A DNA stretch of 64,000 nucleotides, from the NCBI GenBank assembly GCA_028284265.1, contig JANQRZ010000023.1, forward strand, positions 1 to 64,000. The letters run 5' to 3'. The stretch is from Rhodothermales bacterium (GTDB taxonomy: Bacteria; Bacteroidota; Rhodothermia; Rhodothermales; JANQRZ01). The position numbers and the translations under genes are program-made. Below the pieces are notes generated by a model. That model was not told where the DNA came from, did not search any database, and saw only the letters and a program-made list of their open reading frames with translations. How positions within the stretch are numbered: the first letter of the stretch is position 1; every line of letters starts with the position of its first letter. Shown here piece by piece: positions 16,697 through 25,100 of the stretch.

Positions 16697-16951
16697 CTAC
16701 GAGGTGGGTTGCATGGACGATGGCGATTCAGTTGGCGGGGCGTCAGAGGCGGACGTAGGCGGTGGCGCCGTCTCAGTCGTGTTCACAATGTGTCGGGCAA
16801 TCCTCTGCCCCACCAGCAGCACGCCGTAGACCGCGACGCCCACGACGGCGGTGACAACGAGGGCGCGTTCGAGTGAGGCGTAGCTCCAGAGTTGGTTGAG
16901 CAGTACGAGAAGCGCGCTGATGCTGCTGATCTGGACGAGGAGAGAGCGCAT
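16697..16951 (-). CDS. Small two-helix membrane protein in the fliA operon
   Basis: An 84-residue protein with two hydrophobic segments (about 5-22 and 29-48: VVTAVVGVAVYGVLLVG) and a Pro/Ser/Thr-rich tail. Homologues of unknown function are often placed between flhG and fliA, but I cannot name this one. It ends 2 bases before the fliA start and begins 15 bases after flhG, so it belongs to the operon. A role near the flagellar pole or membrane is guessed from context alone. Confidence 0.7.
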   Translation of the reverse strand: MRSLLVQISSISALLVLLNQLWSYASLERALVVTAVVGVAVYGVLLVGQRIARHIVNTTETAPPPTSASDAPPTESPSSMQPTS

Positions 16952-16966
16952 GACACGGGGGAGGGC

Positions 16967-17743
16967 TTAGAGGCCGAGCGGAAAACGTTCGGGTTGCCGG
17001 TCGGCGAGCGCTGTGGCGATCTCGCTGAAGGCATAGCGCATCGAACCGGACTTGCGGATGGCAGGGGTCTGCGTAGCTACAGCGCGGCGCATCTCAGCAG
17101 CGTAGGGCACCCAGCCGAGGTAGTCCGGCGTGCGTCCCGTGAAACGCTCCGTGATGGCCCCGAAGCGCTCGTTCACGCTCCACGCATCTTCCTCTGTGTC
17201 GGCGAGGTTGACCACCGCACAGAGCCGATAGCCGGGGTCGTTCTCCCAGATGAGGCGGGCGAGGCGATAGGCGTCGGCCACAGCCGTCGGCTCACCTGCG
17301 AGGACGAGAAGGCCGAGGTCGGCGCTGTCGAGTGCCCAGCGCACCGGCCCGTCGAGTCCAGCGGGTGCATCGATCAGGACGTAGTCGTGGTTGGCGCGGA
17401 GCGCGGTTACGACACGGTCGAGGTCGGCGAGGAGAGGCCCCGTCTCATGGGGCGGTATTGGGCCAGCGGCACCTTGGACTAGTGTCACGCCCGCCGTGGT
17501 CCGGAGGCAGAGGTCGGCTACGGGGCCGCGCCGCTTCGACCATTCGTAGGCTGTGGAGGGCGGCGTCTCGTTGACCAGCACGGCGCAGGCTCCCTGCCCA
17601 AAGTCGGCATCCACGAGGGCGACGCGCGCGCCGGTGGTGGCTAGCATCTCCGCGAGGTTGACCGCGATCACACTTTTGCCTACGCCGCCTTTCCCGCTGA
17701 CGACCGCGAGAGTGGTCGGGCCTTTGGTTCGGACTAGCTCCAT
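16967..17743 (-). CDS. flhG: FlhG (FleN), MinD-like flagellar number ATPase
   Basis: A 258-residue ParA/MinD ATPase. The deviant Walker A is GKGGVGKS (about residues 17-24), the switch I region has DADFGQG (about 46-52), and Walker B is VLIDAPAGLD (about 125-134). FlhG limits the number and place of flagella and counteracts FlhF. The C-terminal part lacks an obvious long amphipathic membrane helix but ends in a hydrophobic-charged segment. The start ATG overlaps the flhF stop by 10 bases, so the two are translationally coupled. Confidence 0.93.
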   Translation of the reverse strand: MELVRTKGPTTLAVVSGKGGVGKSVIAVNLAEMLATTGARVALVDADFGQGACAVLVNETPPSTAYEWSKRRGPVADLCLRTTAGVTLVQGAAGPIPPHETGPLLADLDRVVTALRANHDYVLIDAPAGLDGPVRWALDSADLGLLVLAGEPTAVADAYRLARLIWENDPGYRLCAVVNLADTEEDAWSVNERFGAITERFTGRTPDYLGWVPYAAEMRRAVATQTPAIRKSGSMRYAFSEIATALADRQPERFPLGL

Positions 17744-19026
17744 GCGATGAGGCCCCCGACCTCGGACGTGTCGCCATCGGTGGCACGGTGAGCGATTTGC
17801 TCGACAAACCAGCCGGGCGTGAAGGTCCGCACGCCATCGGACGCGCGCGGGCTGGTGGATACGAACTGCACGGGCAGGTCGAGCGCGAGCAGCCACTCGG
17901 CCACGCGGCCCCAGCCGTTGGTTTCGTCGAGGCGGGTGAGCGAGGCGGCGGTTGGGCGGAGCGAGAGGCTGCGCAAATAGGCGGCGTCGAACCCTTCGAG
18001 CGCCCGCGTCGCATCGAGGACGAGGTGCACGTCAAAAGTGTCGATTCCGCCGAGCAGGTCGTGCAGCCACGTCGTGGTCTTGCGCGCCTCGCGCGGGTTC
18101 GGGTGAAGCGGTGGTGTGTCGATTAGCAACTGGTCGAAGTCGGCGGTGCGGGTGAGGGCTTGATGGACTTCGTCGGGCGTGCTCGCGGTCTGGACCGGGA
18201 GACCGTGGCGACGGTAGAGGTCGGCGGGGTTTTGGTGGAGGTGGTCTGAGTCCTCCGGGACGAGCACCAGAGCCGCTGTCTTACGCCGTCCGTAGAAGCT
18301 CGGATGGAGCGCGAGCTTGAGGAGCAATGAGGTCTTGCCTGCGCCGCTCGGCCCGACGAGGACGAGGGTGCCGGTGGTGTCCTGCGAATTGGCGGGGCGA
18401 TAGAGTAGCTCGCGTAGCTCCTGCATCAGCGCCCATCGCATTTCACTGAGCGTCCGGGGGCGGCGGTCATCGGCCCGGAAGCCGCGCTTGGCGATAGCCT
18501 GAAAGAGCTGGTCGGCGGTGTCGGGCCGGAGACCGGAGGCGAGGAGATCGCCGTAGAGCGGGTGCGTGAGCCACTGCCGGGGCAGACCGAGCGCAGGCTC
18601 ATGAGATTCGAGCGCGTTCAGCCGGTCCAGCAGGTCGCTGAGCCGACCGTTGAGGAGGGTCTCGATGGCGGCGAGATCCGTCGTCGGAGCGGCGGGTTCA
18701 GGGTCGAACAAACGAGGGGGTGCCGGAGGGCGTGGCGCGGAAGAAAATGCGGCGGCGGCAGCGGCAGGTCTTTCCGCATGAGGAAGGCCACGTTGGGCCG
18801 CATAGCCATAGCCCACGGGATCAGCTATGGCTAGTTCAGGCTCTTCCACAGGATGCGTTTCTGGGGAGACGGCAGCTAGTGTTTCGTCCACCATCACGGT
18901 AATGCGGGCAGGCTCCGACTCGCTCGCGGCGACGGATTCCAGCAGCATTACATGGTCCCCTAAAAGGCGGCGTGCTTCGGCGAGCGCGGTCTGGATGCTG
19001 GAACCGGTCAGGGTCTTGATATCCAT
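17734..19026 (-). CDS. flhF: FlhF, SRP-like flagellar GTPase with altered G3 motif
   Basis: The 430-residue protein has the FlhF start IKTLTGSSIQTALAEARRLLGDHV, a low-complexity B region, an N domain (about 130-215) and a G domain. G1 is GPSGAGKT (about 228-235) and G4 is TRLDE (about 370). The G3 motif, DTAGR in SRP-type GTPases, here reads DTPPL. FlhF marks the pole where the first ring assembles. Loss of the G3 Gly/Arg may slow or abolish GTP hydrolysis. It lies 12 bases after flhA and overlaps flhG. Confidence 0.9.
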   Translation of the reverse strand: MDIKTLTGSSIQTALAEARRLLGDHVMLLESVAASESEPARITVMVDETLAAVSPETHPVEEPELAIADPVGYGYAAQRGLPHAERPAAAAAAFSSAPRPPAPPRLFDPEPAAPTTDLAAIETLLNGRLSDLLDRLNALESHEPALGLPRQWLTHPLYGDLLASGLRPDTADQLFQAIAKRGFRADDRRPRTLSEMRWALMQELRELLYRPANSQDTTGTLVLVGPSGAGKTSLLLKLALHPSFYGRRKTAALVLVPEDSDHLHQNPADLYRRHGLPVQTASTPDEVHQALTRTADFDQLLIDTPPLHPNPREARKTTTWLHDLLGGIDTFDVHLVLDATRALEGFDAAYLRSLSLRPTAASLTRLDETNGWGRVAEWLLALDLPVQFVSTSPRASDGVRTFTPGWFVEQIAHRATDGDTSEVGGLIAWS

Positions 19027-19038
19027 GAAAACGGGGCG

Positions 19039-21126
19039 TTAGAGGAGCTTTAGCTGGTCGTCCACGTCCACGGCAGCTTCGGGAACGAGGTCATTGTAGG
19101 AGAGCACGGTGATGTCGGAGAGCATGGGCGATAGGAAGCCGAAGAGGGCGGCCCGGAGAACCGGCGAGGTGAGCAGGACTGGCGGGTAGCCCTGCGCGAG
19201 CAGCTTCTTCGTGAGGCGACCCGCTTCGGTGACGAACGTCTCGGCTCGGGCGGGGTCGAGGCCGAGGGTGTTCGGGTTGAGCGTGCCAGCTTCTGCCTGG
19301 TCTAGCAAGTGCTGTTCCAGCACGGGGTCGAGCACGAAGCAGTGGACGCTGTCGCTCGTCGCAAACTGCCGCGTGATGGTCGGCGCGAGGGCGGCACGGA
19401 CGTACTCGGTCAGCACGTCGAGATTCTTCGTCTGCGGGGCGTGGTCGGCAAGGCTCTCGAGGATGGTGACGAGGTCGCGGATCGGGATGCGCTCCTGCAG
19501 CAGCCGCGCCAGCACCCTTCGCACGGCACCGACCGACAGCACGCCGGGCACCAACTCCTCGACGAGGGCGGGAGCGGTCTCCTTGACCTTGTCGATCAGC
19601 TTCTTCGTCTCCTGCCGGTCGAGGAGCTTGTAGGCGTGGCCCCGGAGCACTTCGAGGAGGTGTGTTGTGATGACGGCGGCGGCCTCAACGACCGTCAGGC
19701 CGAGTCGCTCGGCCTCGTTCAGGTTGCGCTCGGCGACCCACACGGCGGGCAGGCCGAAGGTCGGGTCCTCGCAGCGCACACCCGGCGGGATGTCGCTCGC
19801 GTCGTCGGGCAGCAGCGCGAGGTGGTAGCCTGGCATCACCTCGCCCTCGGCAATCGCATTGCCGCGCAGCTTGATGACGTAGGTGTTGGCCCCGACGCCG
19901 ACGTTGTCGCGGATGCGGACCGGCGGGATCACCACGCCGAGTTCGACGGCCAACTGGTGCCGGAGCATCTTGACCCGCTCCAAGAGATCGCCCTGCTGGT
20001 TCGGATCGACAATCGAGATCAGCGAGTAGCCGATTTCGAGTTCGAGCGGATCGACGAGCAGGAGGTCGGCGGGGGCAGTCTCCGGCTCGGCCTCGGCGGC
20101 GGCGGCTTCGCGCATCTCGGCCTCGTGGACCTCGACAGCAACGGCATGCTCGGCATCGCTCCGCGTTTTGCCGAGGAAGAGCGTACCGCCCGCGAGCATC
20201 CAGAACGGGAGCAGCGGGAGGCCCGGCATCAGGCCGAGGAGAAGGAGGAACCCACCCGTCAGCAGGATCGGTTGCGACTTCGTAAAGAGCTGCCCTTTGA
20301 GTTCGCCCGCAAGGTTGCCCTCGCCCGAGGCCCGGCTGACGATGATACCCGCAGCGGTCGAGATGAGCAGCGCCGGAATCTGGCTGACGAGGCCGTCGCC
20401 AATCGAGAGGAGGGTAAACGTCTGCGCCGCCTCGCTCAGCGACATGCCGTGCTGCGCCGCGCCAATCAAGAGGCCGCCGATGATGTTGACCGCCGTGATA
20501 ATCAGACCCGCGATGGCATCGCCCCGGACGAACTTCGAGGCCCCGTCCATCGCGCCGTAGAAGTCGGCCTCGCGCGATACGTCCTCGCGGCGCTGCCGCG
20601 CCTCGGCCTCGCCGATCAGGCCGGCGTTGAGGTCGGCGTCAATCGCCATCTGCTTGCCGGGCAGCGCGTCGAGCGTGAACCGTGCGCCCACCTCAGCAAT
20701 ACGCCCCGAACCTTTCGTGATGACGACGAAGTTGATAAGGACGAGGACGAGGAAGACGATCCCGCCAACGATGTAGTTGCCCGCCACCACGAAGTTGCCG
20801 AACGCGGCGATCAGCGACCCCGCTTTCGCCTCGCTCAGGATCAGCCGTGTGCTCGCCACGTTCAGCGACAGCCGGAACAGCGTCGTCATCAGCAGGAGGC
20901 CGGGGAAGATGGCGAAGTCGAGCGGTCGGTTTGCGTAGAACGCTGTCAGCAGGACCGCGAGGCTGATGGCGATGTTGGTTGCCAGCAGCAGGTCGAGCAG
21001 GAACCCCGGCAGTGGCACCACGAGCACGAACAGCACGAACACGACGCTGCCCGCCACGACCATGTCGGTCCCGACGCGGAACGTAGGCGGAGCGAGCGGG
21101 GGAGTTGGGGCGGGGAGGTTCGACAT
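19039..21126 (-). CDS. flhA: FlhA, export gate protein
   Basis: The 695-residue protein has the normal FlhA length. The N-terminal half has eight membrane helices (first at about 25-45), and the conserved FHIPEP-type loop region DALPGKQMAIDADLNAGLI lies at about 150-168. The C-terminal half is the cytosolic ring domain that docks export chaperones (VVIPPVRIRDNV, SYNDL near the end). FlhA forms the nonameric ring of the flagellar type III secretion system and uses ion motive force. It starts 3 bases after flhB stops. Confidence 0.96.
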   Translation of the reverse strand: MSNLPAPTPPLAPPTFRVGTDMVVAGSVVFVLFVLVVPLPGFLLDLLLATNIAISLAVLLTAFYANRPLDFAIFPGLLLMTTLFRLSLNVASTRLILSEAKAGSLIAAFGNFVVAGNYIVGGIVFLVLVLINFVVITKGSGRIAEVGARFTLDALPGKQMAIDADLNAGLIGEAEARQRREDVSREADFYGAMDGASKFVRGDAIAGLIITAVNIIGGLLIGAAQHGMSLSEAAQTFTLLSIGDGLVSQIPALLISTAAGIIVSRASGEGNLAGELKGQLFTKSQPILLTGGFLLLLGLMPGLPLLPFWMLAGGTLFLGKTRSDAEHAVAVEVHEAEMREAAAAEAEPETAPADLLLVDPLELEIGYSLISIVDPNQQGDLLERVKMLRHQLAVELGVVIPPVRIRDNVGVGANTYVIKLRGNAIAEGEVMPGYHLALLPDDASDIPPGVRCEDPTFGLPAVWVAERNLNEAERLGLTVVEAAAVITTHLLEVLRGHAYKLLDRQETKKLIDKVKETAPALVEELVPGVLSVGAVRRVLARLLQERIPIRDLVTILESLADHAPQTKNLDVLTEYVRAALAPTITRQFATSDSVHCFVLDPVLEQHLLDQAEAGTLNPNTLGLDPARAETFVTEAGRLTKKLLAQGYPPVLLTSPVLRAALFGFLSPMLSDITVLSYNDLVPEAAVDVDDQLKLL

Positions 21127-21129
21127 GGG

Positions 21130-22200
21130 CTAGACAGCGTCGCGGGCGCGGTAGATCTCAGCGAGGATGGCGGCGACGGCGGGGTAGAGGTCTTCGGAGA
21201 TTTCGTGCCCCTCCTCGACGGTGGCGTGGAGGGCGCGGGCGAGCGGTCGGTCTTCGACGGTCGGCGTACCGAGTTCGGCGGCTAGTTCCTTGATGCGGAG
21301 GGCGCGCTTGCGGACGCCCTTGGCGAGGACGCGCGGGGCGCTGCCCGTAAGCGGATCGTAGGCGAGCGCGACAGCGTAGTGCGTCGGGTTGGTCACCACG
21401 ACATCGGCCTGCATCACGGCGTGGTCGAGGCGCGGTCGGCGGGCCATCTCGCGGGCGATCTGCCGCCGCTTGCCCTTGATGTGCGGGTCGCCGTCTTGGT
21501 TCTTGTGCTCGTCCTTCACCTCGCGGTCGGTCATCTTGAGGTCCTCCTTGTACTTCCACTTCTCAAACGAGAAGTCGGCAGCCGAGAGCACGGCGAGGGC
21601 GACAAGCATCTGAATGAGGAGCAGGGCGATCCATCCGGCGGCCATCGTGAAGATGCCCTCGAACGGGACGGTGTGCAGTGCAAGGATTTGGGGCAGGTGG
21701 CCTTGGATGGCGAAGAACGCGAGCGGCCCGACGATGGCGATCTTCAGCAGCGACTTGCCCGTCTCGAACAGGCCCTTCGTCGAGAACATCCGCTTGAAGC
21801 CCTGCATCGGCGAGATGCGGTTGGCCTTCGGCGCGAGCGGCTTCACGGAGACGTTCCAACCGGTCTGCGCGATGCTGAGTCCGGCACCGGCCACCAGCAG
21901 CGCGGCGAAGAATGGGGCGAGCACGAGCGTCACCTGCCAGCCGACATCGGCGAAGAGGCCCTGCACACTCGTCGGGTTGAACTCCATCGTTGGGGCACCG
22001 AGGAACAGGCGGGTCGTCATGTTCTGCAGCACGCCGAATGCGGCGGGCATCCCGAGGATGAGCAGCGCCGCGCTGACGGCCAGCATGCCCACCGACGACA
22101 TCTCCTTCGAGCGAAACAGGTTGCCCTCCTCGCGTGCCTTCTTCAGGCGCGTCGGGGTCGGGTCATGAATCTTTTCTTGGCGGTCGGGCTGGTCGCTCAC
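21130..22200 (-). CDS. flhB: FlhB, export switch protein
   Basis: The 356-residue protein begins with the family motif HDPTPTRLKKAREEGNLFRS, has four membrane helices (about 30-210) and a cytosolic tail with the self-cleavage site NPTH (about residue 270) in VTNPTHYAVAL. FlhB switches export from rod/hook to filament substrates when FliK signals hook completion. A GTG at 22200 is the start; no ATG is available without losing the conserved N-terminus. A 212-base gap with two hairpins separates it from fliR. Confidence 0.95.
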   Translation of the reverse strand: MSDQPDRQEKIHDPTPTRLKKAREEGNLFRSKEMSSVGMLAVSAALLILGMPAAFGVLQNMTTRLFLGAPTMEFNPTSVQGLFADVGWQVTLVLAPFFAALLVAGAGLSIAQTGWNVSVKPLAPKANRISPMQGFKRMFSTKGLFETGKSLLKIAIVGPLAFFAIQGHLPQILALHTVPFEGIFTMAAGWIALLLIQMLVALAVLSAADFSFEKWKYKEDLKMTDREVKDEHKNQDGDPHIKGKRRQIAREMARRPRLDHAVMQADVVVTNPTHYAVALAYDPLTGSAPRVLAKGVRKRALRIKELAAELGTPTVEDRPLARALHATVEEGHEISEDLYPAVAAILAEIYRARDAV

Positions 22201-22305
22201 GGGGCGGCTCGGGAGTTCTGCTGCTCCAAGTCAACGAGTGTGCCACCTTGACCCTCTGATGCGCTTGCAGTCCCTCGCTTTGCTCGTTCCTAGCTAGGCG
22301 CGGCT

Positions 22306-22368
22306 GTCCCCCTTAGTGAGGGGGACGGCTTCACAAGTGCTTGAGTGCCAGCGATGTGCTTGTGAAGC
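22306..22368. repeat. Two adjacent intergenic hairpins between fliR and flhB
   Basis: GTCCCCCT (22306-22313) pairs with AGGGGGAC (22319-22326), and GCTTCACAAG (22328-22337) pairs with CTTGTGAAGC (22359-22368). Both stems are perfect and almost touch. They lie in the 212-base gap 22201-22412 inside the export gene block. No T tract follows on either strand, so they look like a repeat element or an RNA-processing/stability signal and not a simple terminator. Confidence 0.6.
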
Positions 22369-22412
22369 GGAGAGTAGGAAACTCACGCACGCCCGACGTG
22401 GAAAGCTTTTCC

Positions 22413-23183
22413 TCAACCGCCGAGCACGTTGAGAAGCTGCGCCACGTCCTCGATCATCCGAATGACGAGGTCTGGGGTGACAGGACCGAACTGCTGGATG
22501 AAGAGGGCGAACAGCGCGAGTCCCGCGAGAATCTTGACTGGAAGCCCGAGCGAGAACAGGTCGGCTTGCGGTACCATTCGGGCAAAGACGCCGAGGGCCA
22601 CATCGATGAGGAACAGCGTCACCATGAACGGTGCGGCGAGGCGGAGCGCCGTCGTGAAGAACGCCCCGGTCCACTCCAATAGAAGCGGTCCGCTCGCCGT
22701 GAGGTTGGCTCCCGCAAGGGGCACGATCTGGAACGATGAGACGAGTGCCATGACGAGTTGCTGCGGCCCGTCGAGGAGGATGAACAGCAGCATAAACCCA
22801 AGCGTGAGTATGCGCCCGAGCGGATTCGATGCCTCGCCGCTGATCGGGTTGTAGATCTGGGCGAGGCTCAGGCTCATCTGGAACCCGATCACATCGCCTG
22901 CGAACTGCACGGCGTAGAACACGAACTGCGCGGCGAATCCGAGGAGCGCCCCTGTCATCGCCTCGATGAGAACGGCCACGATGAAACCGACTGGATGCGT
23001 GATCCTCGGCGGAAGCGTGCCGCCTGCGAACCCCGCGAGGCTGAACGCGAGCACCGCTGCCAACATCACCTTGATCTGCACCGGAATCAGTCGCTGTCCG
23101 AAGAACGGGGCTGCCACGAACAGCCCGCTGATCCGCACGAAGACGAGCAGGACGCGCAGGAGATACTCGGGGTCGAGGATCAA
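22413..23183 (-). CDS. fliR: FliR, export gate protein
   Basis: A 256-residue protein with six predicted membrane helices over its whole length and the conserved ends typical of FliR (LVFVRISGLFVAAPFFG near the start, GPVTPDLVIRMIEDVAQLL near the end). FliR completes the FliP5-Q4-R1 export gate in the inner membrane. The start is a TTG at 23183; no ATG occurs upstream in frame, and later Met codons would remove the first helix. A 108-base gap with G/T-rich repeat wording precedes it. Confidence 0.94.
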   Translation of the reverse strand: MILDPEYLLRVLLVFVRISGLFVAAPFFGQRLIPVQIKVMLAAVLAFSLAGFAGGTLPPRITHPVGFIVAVLIEAMTGALLGFAAQFVFYAVQFAGDVIGFQMSLSLAQIYNPISGEASNPLGRILTLGFMLLFILLDGPQQLVMALVSSFQIVPLAGANLTASGPLLLEWTGAFFTTALRLAAPFMVTLFLIDVALGVFARMVPQADLFSLGLPVKILAGLALFALFIQQFGPVTPDLVIRMIEDVAQLLNVLGG

Positions 23184-23204
23184 GGCGTGGAGCGTTTGGG
23201 AGGT

Positions 23205-23285
23205 TGAGAGGATGGGAGTGTGAGGGTGCGCTTGGGGGCGAATGAGACGCTACTTTCACACGCTCATACTTTCGTACTCTCACAC
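23205..23285. repeat. Low-complexity GTGTGAG/CTCACAC intergenic element
   Basis: The gap between fliR and fliQ contains GGGAGTGTGAGGGTG on one side and CTTTCACACGCTCATAC and CTCTCACACCC on the other, which can fold into imperfect stems. The wording (GTGTGAG, GAGTA, GAAAGTA) resembles the elements at 8221, 40351 and 40771. Confidence 0.5.
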
Positions 23286-23291
23286 CCGAAC

Positions 23292-23561
23292 TCACCGCGA
23301 GACGTTCGGGATGAACGAGAACGCTTGGGTGGTGAAGTCGGTCAGCATCTCTAGCATCCACGGGGCGAGGAGCAGGAGGACGGCAGCGATGGCGAGAATT
23401 TTCGGGATGTAGCTCAGCGTCATCTCCTGCATCGAGGTCACGGCCTGAAATAGACTCACGAGGAGGCCGACCGCGAGCGCGACGCCCAGCATCGGGGCCG
23501 TCACCATCACCGCGAGCTGCATCGCCTCGCGCATCCAGAACAGGGCTACGTCGGTATTCAT
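23292..23561 (-). CDS. fliQ: FliQ, export gate protein
   Basis: An 89-residue protein, the standard FliQ length, with two long membrane helices (about 15-38 and 52-75). The core VTAPMLGVALAVGLLVSLFQAVTSMQEMTL, seen here at about residues 18-47, is highly conserved in the family. FliQ subunits surround FliP in the export gate. The gene starts 12 bases after fliP stops. Confidence 0.95.
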   Translation of the reverse strand: MNTDVALFWMREAMQLAVMVTAPMLGVALAVGLLVSLFQAVTSMQEMTLSYIPKILAIAAVLLLLAPWMLEMLTDFTTQAFSFIPNVSR

Positions 23562-23573
23562 GCGAGTCAGGGA

Positions 23574-24386
23574 TTAGCCGCCGAAATACCCGCGCACGAC
23601 GGACTCGACGAGGAGGTACCACCCGTCTGTGAGGACGAACAGCAGGAGCTTAATCGGGAGTGAGATCATCACGGGCGGGAGCATCATCATGCCCATCGAC
23701 ATCAGCACGCTCGCCACGATGAGGTCCACGATCAGGAATGGCAGGAACAGCATGAACCCGATCTGGAAGGCAATCCGCAACTCGGAGATCACGAACGCGG
23801 GGACGAGGACGTGCAGCGGAACCTCGGCCACGTCCGCGAACCCGTCAATGCCTGCCATATCCATGAACAGCATCAGGTCCTTGTCGCGCGTCTGCTCTAG
23901 CATGAACGCCTTGGTCGGCACAGCGGCGAGTGCGAGGGCGTCCTCCTGTGTGATCTTGTCGGTGAGGTAGGGTTCGAGCGCATTTGTGTTGACCTCCTCG
24001 ATCACGGGGGCCATGATGAAGAAGGTCAGGAAGAGTGCCAGCCCGATCAGAATCTGCGTCGGCGGCGACTGCTGCATGCCGAGTGCCGTGCGGAGGATGC
24101 TGAAGATGACGATGAGCCGCGTGAAGCTCGTCATCAGGATGATGATCGACGGCGCGAGCGTGAGCACCGTCAGCAGCAGCAGTAGTTGGATCGGAAGCGC
24201 GAGGTCTTCGTCGCCCTTTGTGATCGAGACGCCGGGCAGCGGCGCGAGCACGCTTCCTGTGCCACCTGACGAGGTTATGGTCTCGGTAGCAAGGTCTGGC
24301 TGGGCTTCCTGCGCTATGGCCTCCGGCGGTAGGCCGATCAGTAGCGCAGTGAGTACCAGCAGGTAGATCGGGCGGGCGTCACGCAT
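23574..24386 (-). CDS. fliP: FliP, export gate protein
   Basis: The 270-residue protein has a cleavable signal peptide (about 1-25), as FliP commonly does, and the signature SFTRLIVIFSILRTALGMQ at about residues 102-120. Four membrane helices follow, with FMLFLPFLIVDLIVASVLMS near residue 215. FliP pentamers form the export channel. The ATG at 24386 overlaps the end of fliO by 8 bases, which supports this start over one 39 bases upstream. Confidence 0.95.
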   Translation of the reverse strand: MRDARPIYLLVLTALLIGLPPEAIAQEAQPDLATETITSSGGTGSVLAPLPGVSITKGDEDLALPIQLLLLLTVLTLAPSIIILMTSFTRLIVIFSILRTALGMQQSPPTQILIGLALFLTFFIMAPVIEEVNTNALEPYLTDKITQEDALALAAVPTKAFMLEQTRDKDLMLFMDMAGIDGFADVAEVPLHVLVPAFVISELRIAFQIGFMLFLPFLIVDLIVASVLMSMGMMMLPPVMISLPIKLLLFVLTDGWYLLVESVVRGYFGG

Positions 24387-24912
24387 GGGTAGGCCGCCCG
24401 AGGCTGGTGCGGAGAAGCTCGGCAAAGCCCGGCGGCATCAGTGTATCGTCCGATGCGATGCCGGGAGCCTTGGTCTCGAATGCCTCGACGGCATAGCGCC
24501 GGAGCAGCGTGATCTGACCGCTCGTCACGCCGAGCAGCAGCACTTCTCCGCCGCAGCGGACGAGCCGAAGCTGCTGCCCTGCCGCAATCTGCATCTGGCC
24601 CATCGACTCAAACAGCGCCGGAGCGTTGCCGGGGCCGGTCGAGCGTTTTCGGAGATAGAGTGCCCACGCGCCGCCGCCAGTCAGGAGCGCGAGAGCGATC
24701 AGGTTGCCTACGCTAAACAGACCAACGCCGTCGCGCTGTGGCCGGACGGTCTCGTAGTTGTCGAGTGCGGTCGCTTCCGCTGGGGTGCTCGGGCCTGTCG
24801 GCGCAAGCTGGATGGCGAGGAAGAGAAGCAGCAGGCCTCCCGCGAACAACAAGGCGCGGTGGATCGGGCGTGGCGCGGCGAAGGCCGCGCGGAGGCGAGA
24901 CGGCGAGGGCAT
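24379..24912 (-). CDS. fliO: FliO-like protein
   Basis: The 177-residue protein has two hydrophobic segments (about 19-37 and 68-87) and a cytosolic domain with MGQMQIAAGQQLRLVRCGGEVLLLGVTSGQITLL, quoted by parts, which is the FliO small beta domain. FliO helps assemble the FliP ring and is the least conserved export protein. The position immediately before fliP, with an 8-base overlap, supports the call. The first segment could be a signal anchor. The 188-base gap upstream (24913-25100) shows no clear promoter. Confidence 0.85.
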   Translation of the reverse strand: MPSPSRLRAAFAAPRPIHRALLFAGGLLLLFLAIQLAPTGPSTPAEATALDNYETVRPQRDGVGLFSVGNLIALALLTGGGAWALYLRKRSTGPGNAPALFESMGQMQIAAGQQLRLVRCGGEVLLLGVTSGQITLLRRYAVEAFETKAPGIASDDTLMPPGFAELLRTSLGRPTHA

Positions 24913-25100
24913 GGGGCGGAAGGCGGGTGTCGTGCAACCCTATGCCAAAAACGATGCCGTCTGGTTCAATTCCCCGGCATAGCCCTCACACACGACGCAA
25001 GCGAAGCGTAGCGGGACACACGAACCGGAAAACGTTTCATGTCCGGCACGGAAAGAGGTTCACCCCACGATGGGAACGCCTTGCTGCTGGGCTTGGGGTA

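Noticed and set aside
19309-21285. Plus-strand open frame of 658 codons opposite flhA
   Set aside because: Antisense to flhA, with an arginine- and histidine-rich composition typical of mirror frames.
22294-23622. Minus-strand frame of 442 codons across fliR and fliQ
   Set aside because: It is Arg/Pro-rich and overlaps two recognised export genes in another frame.
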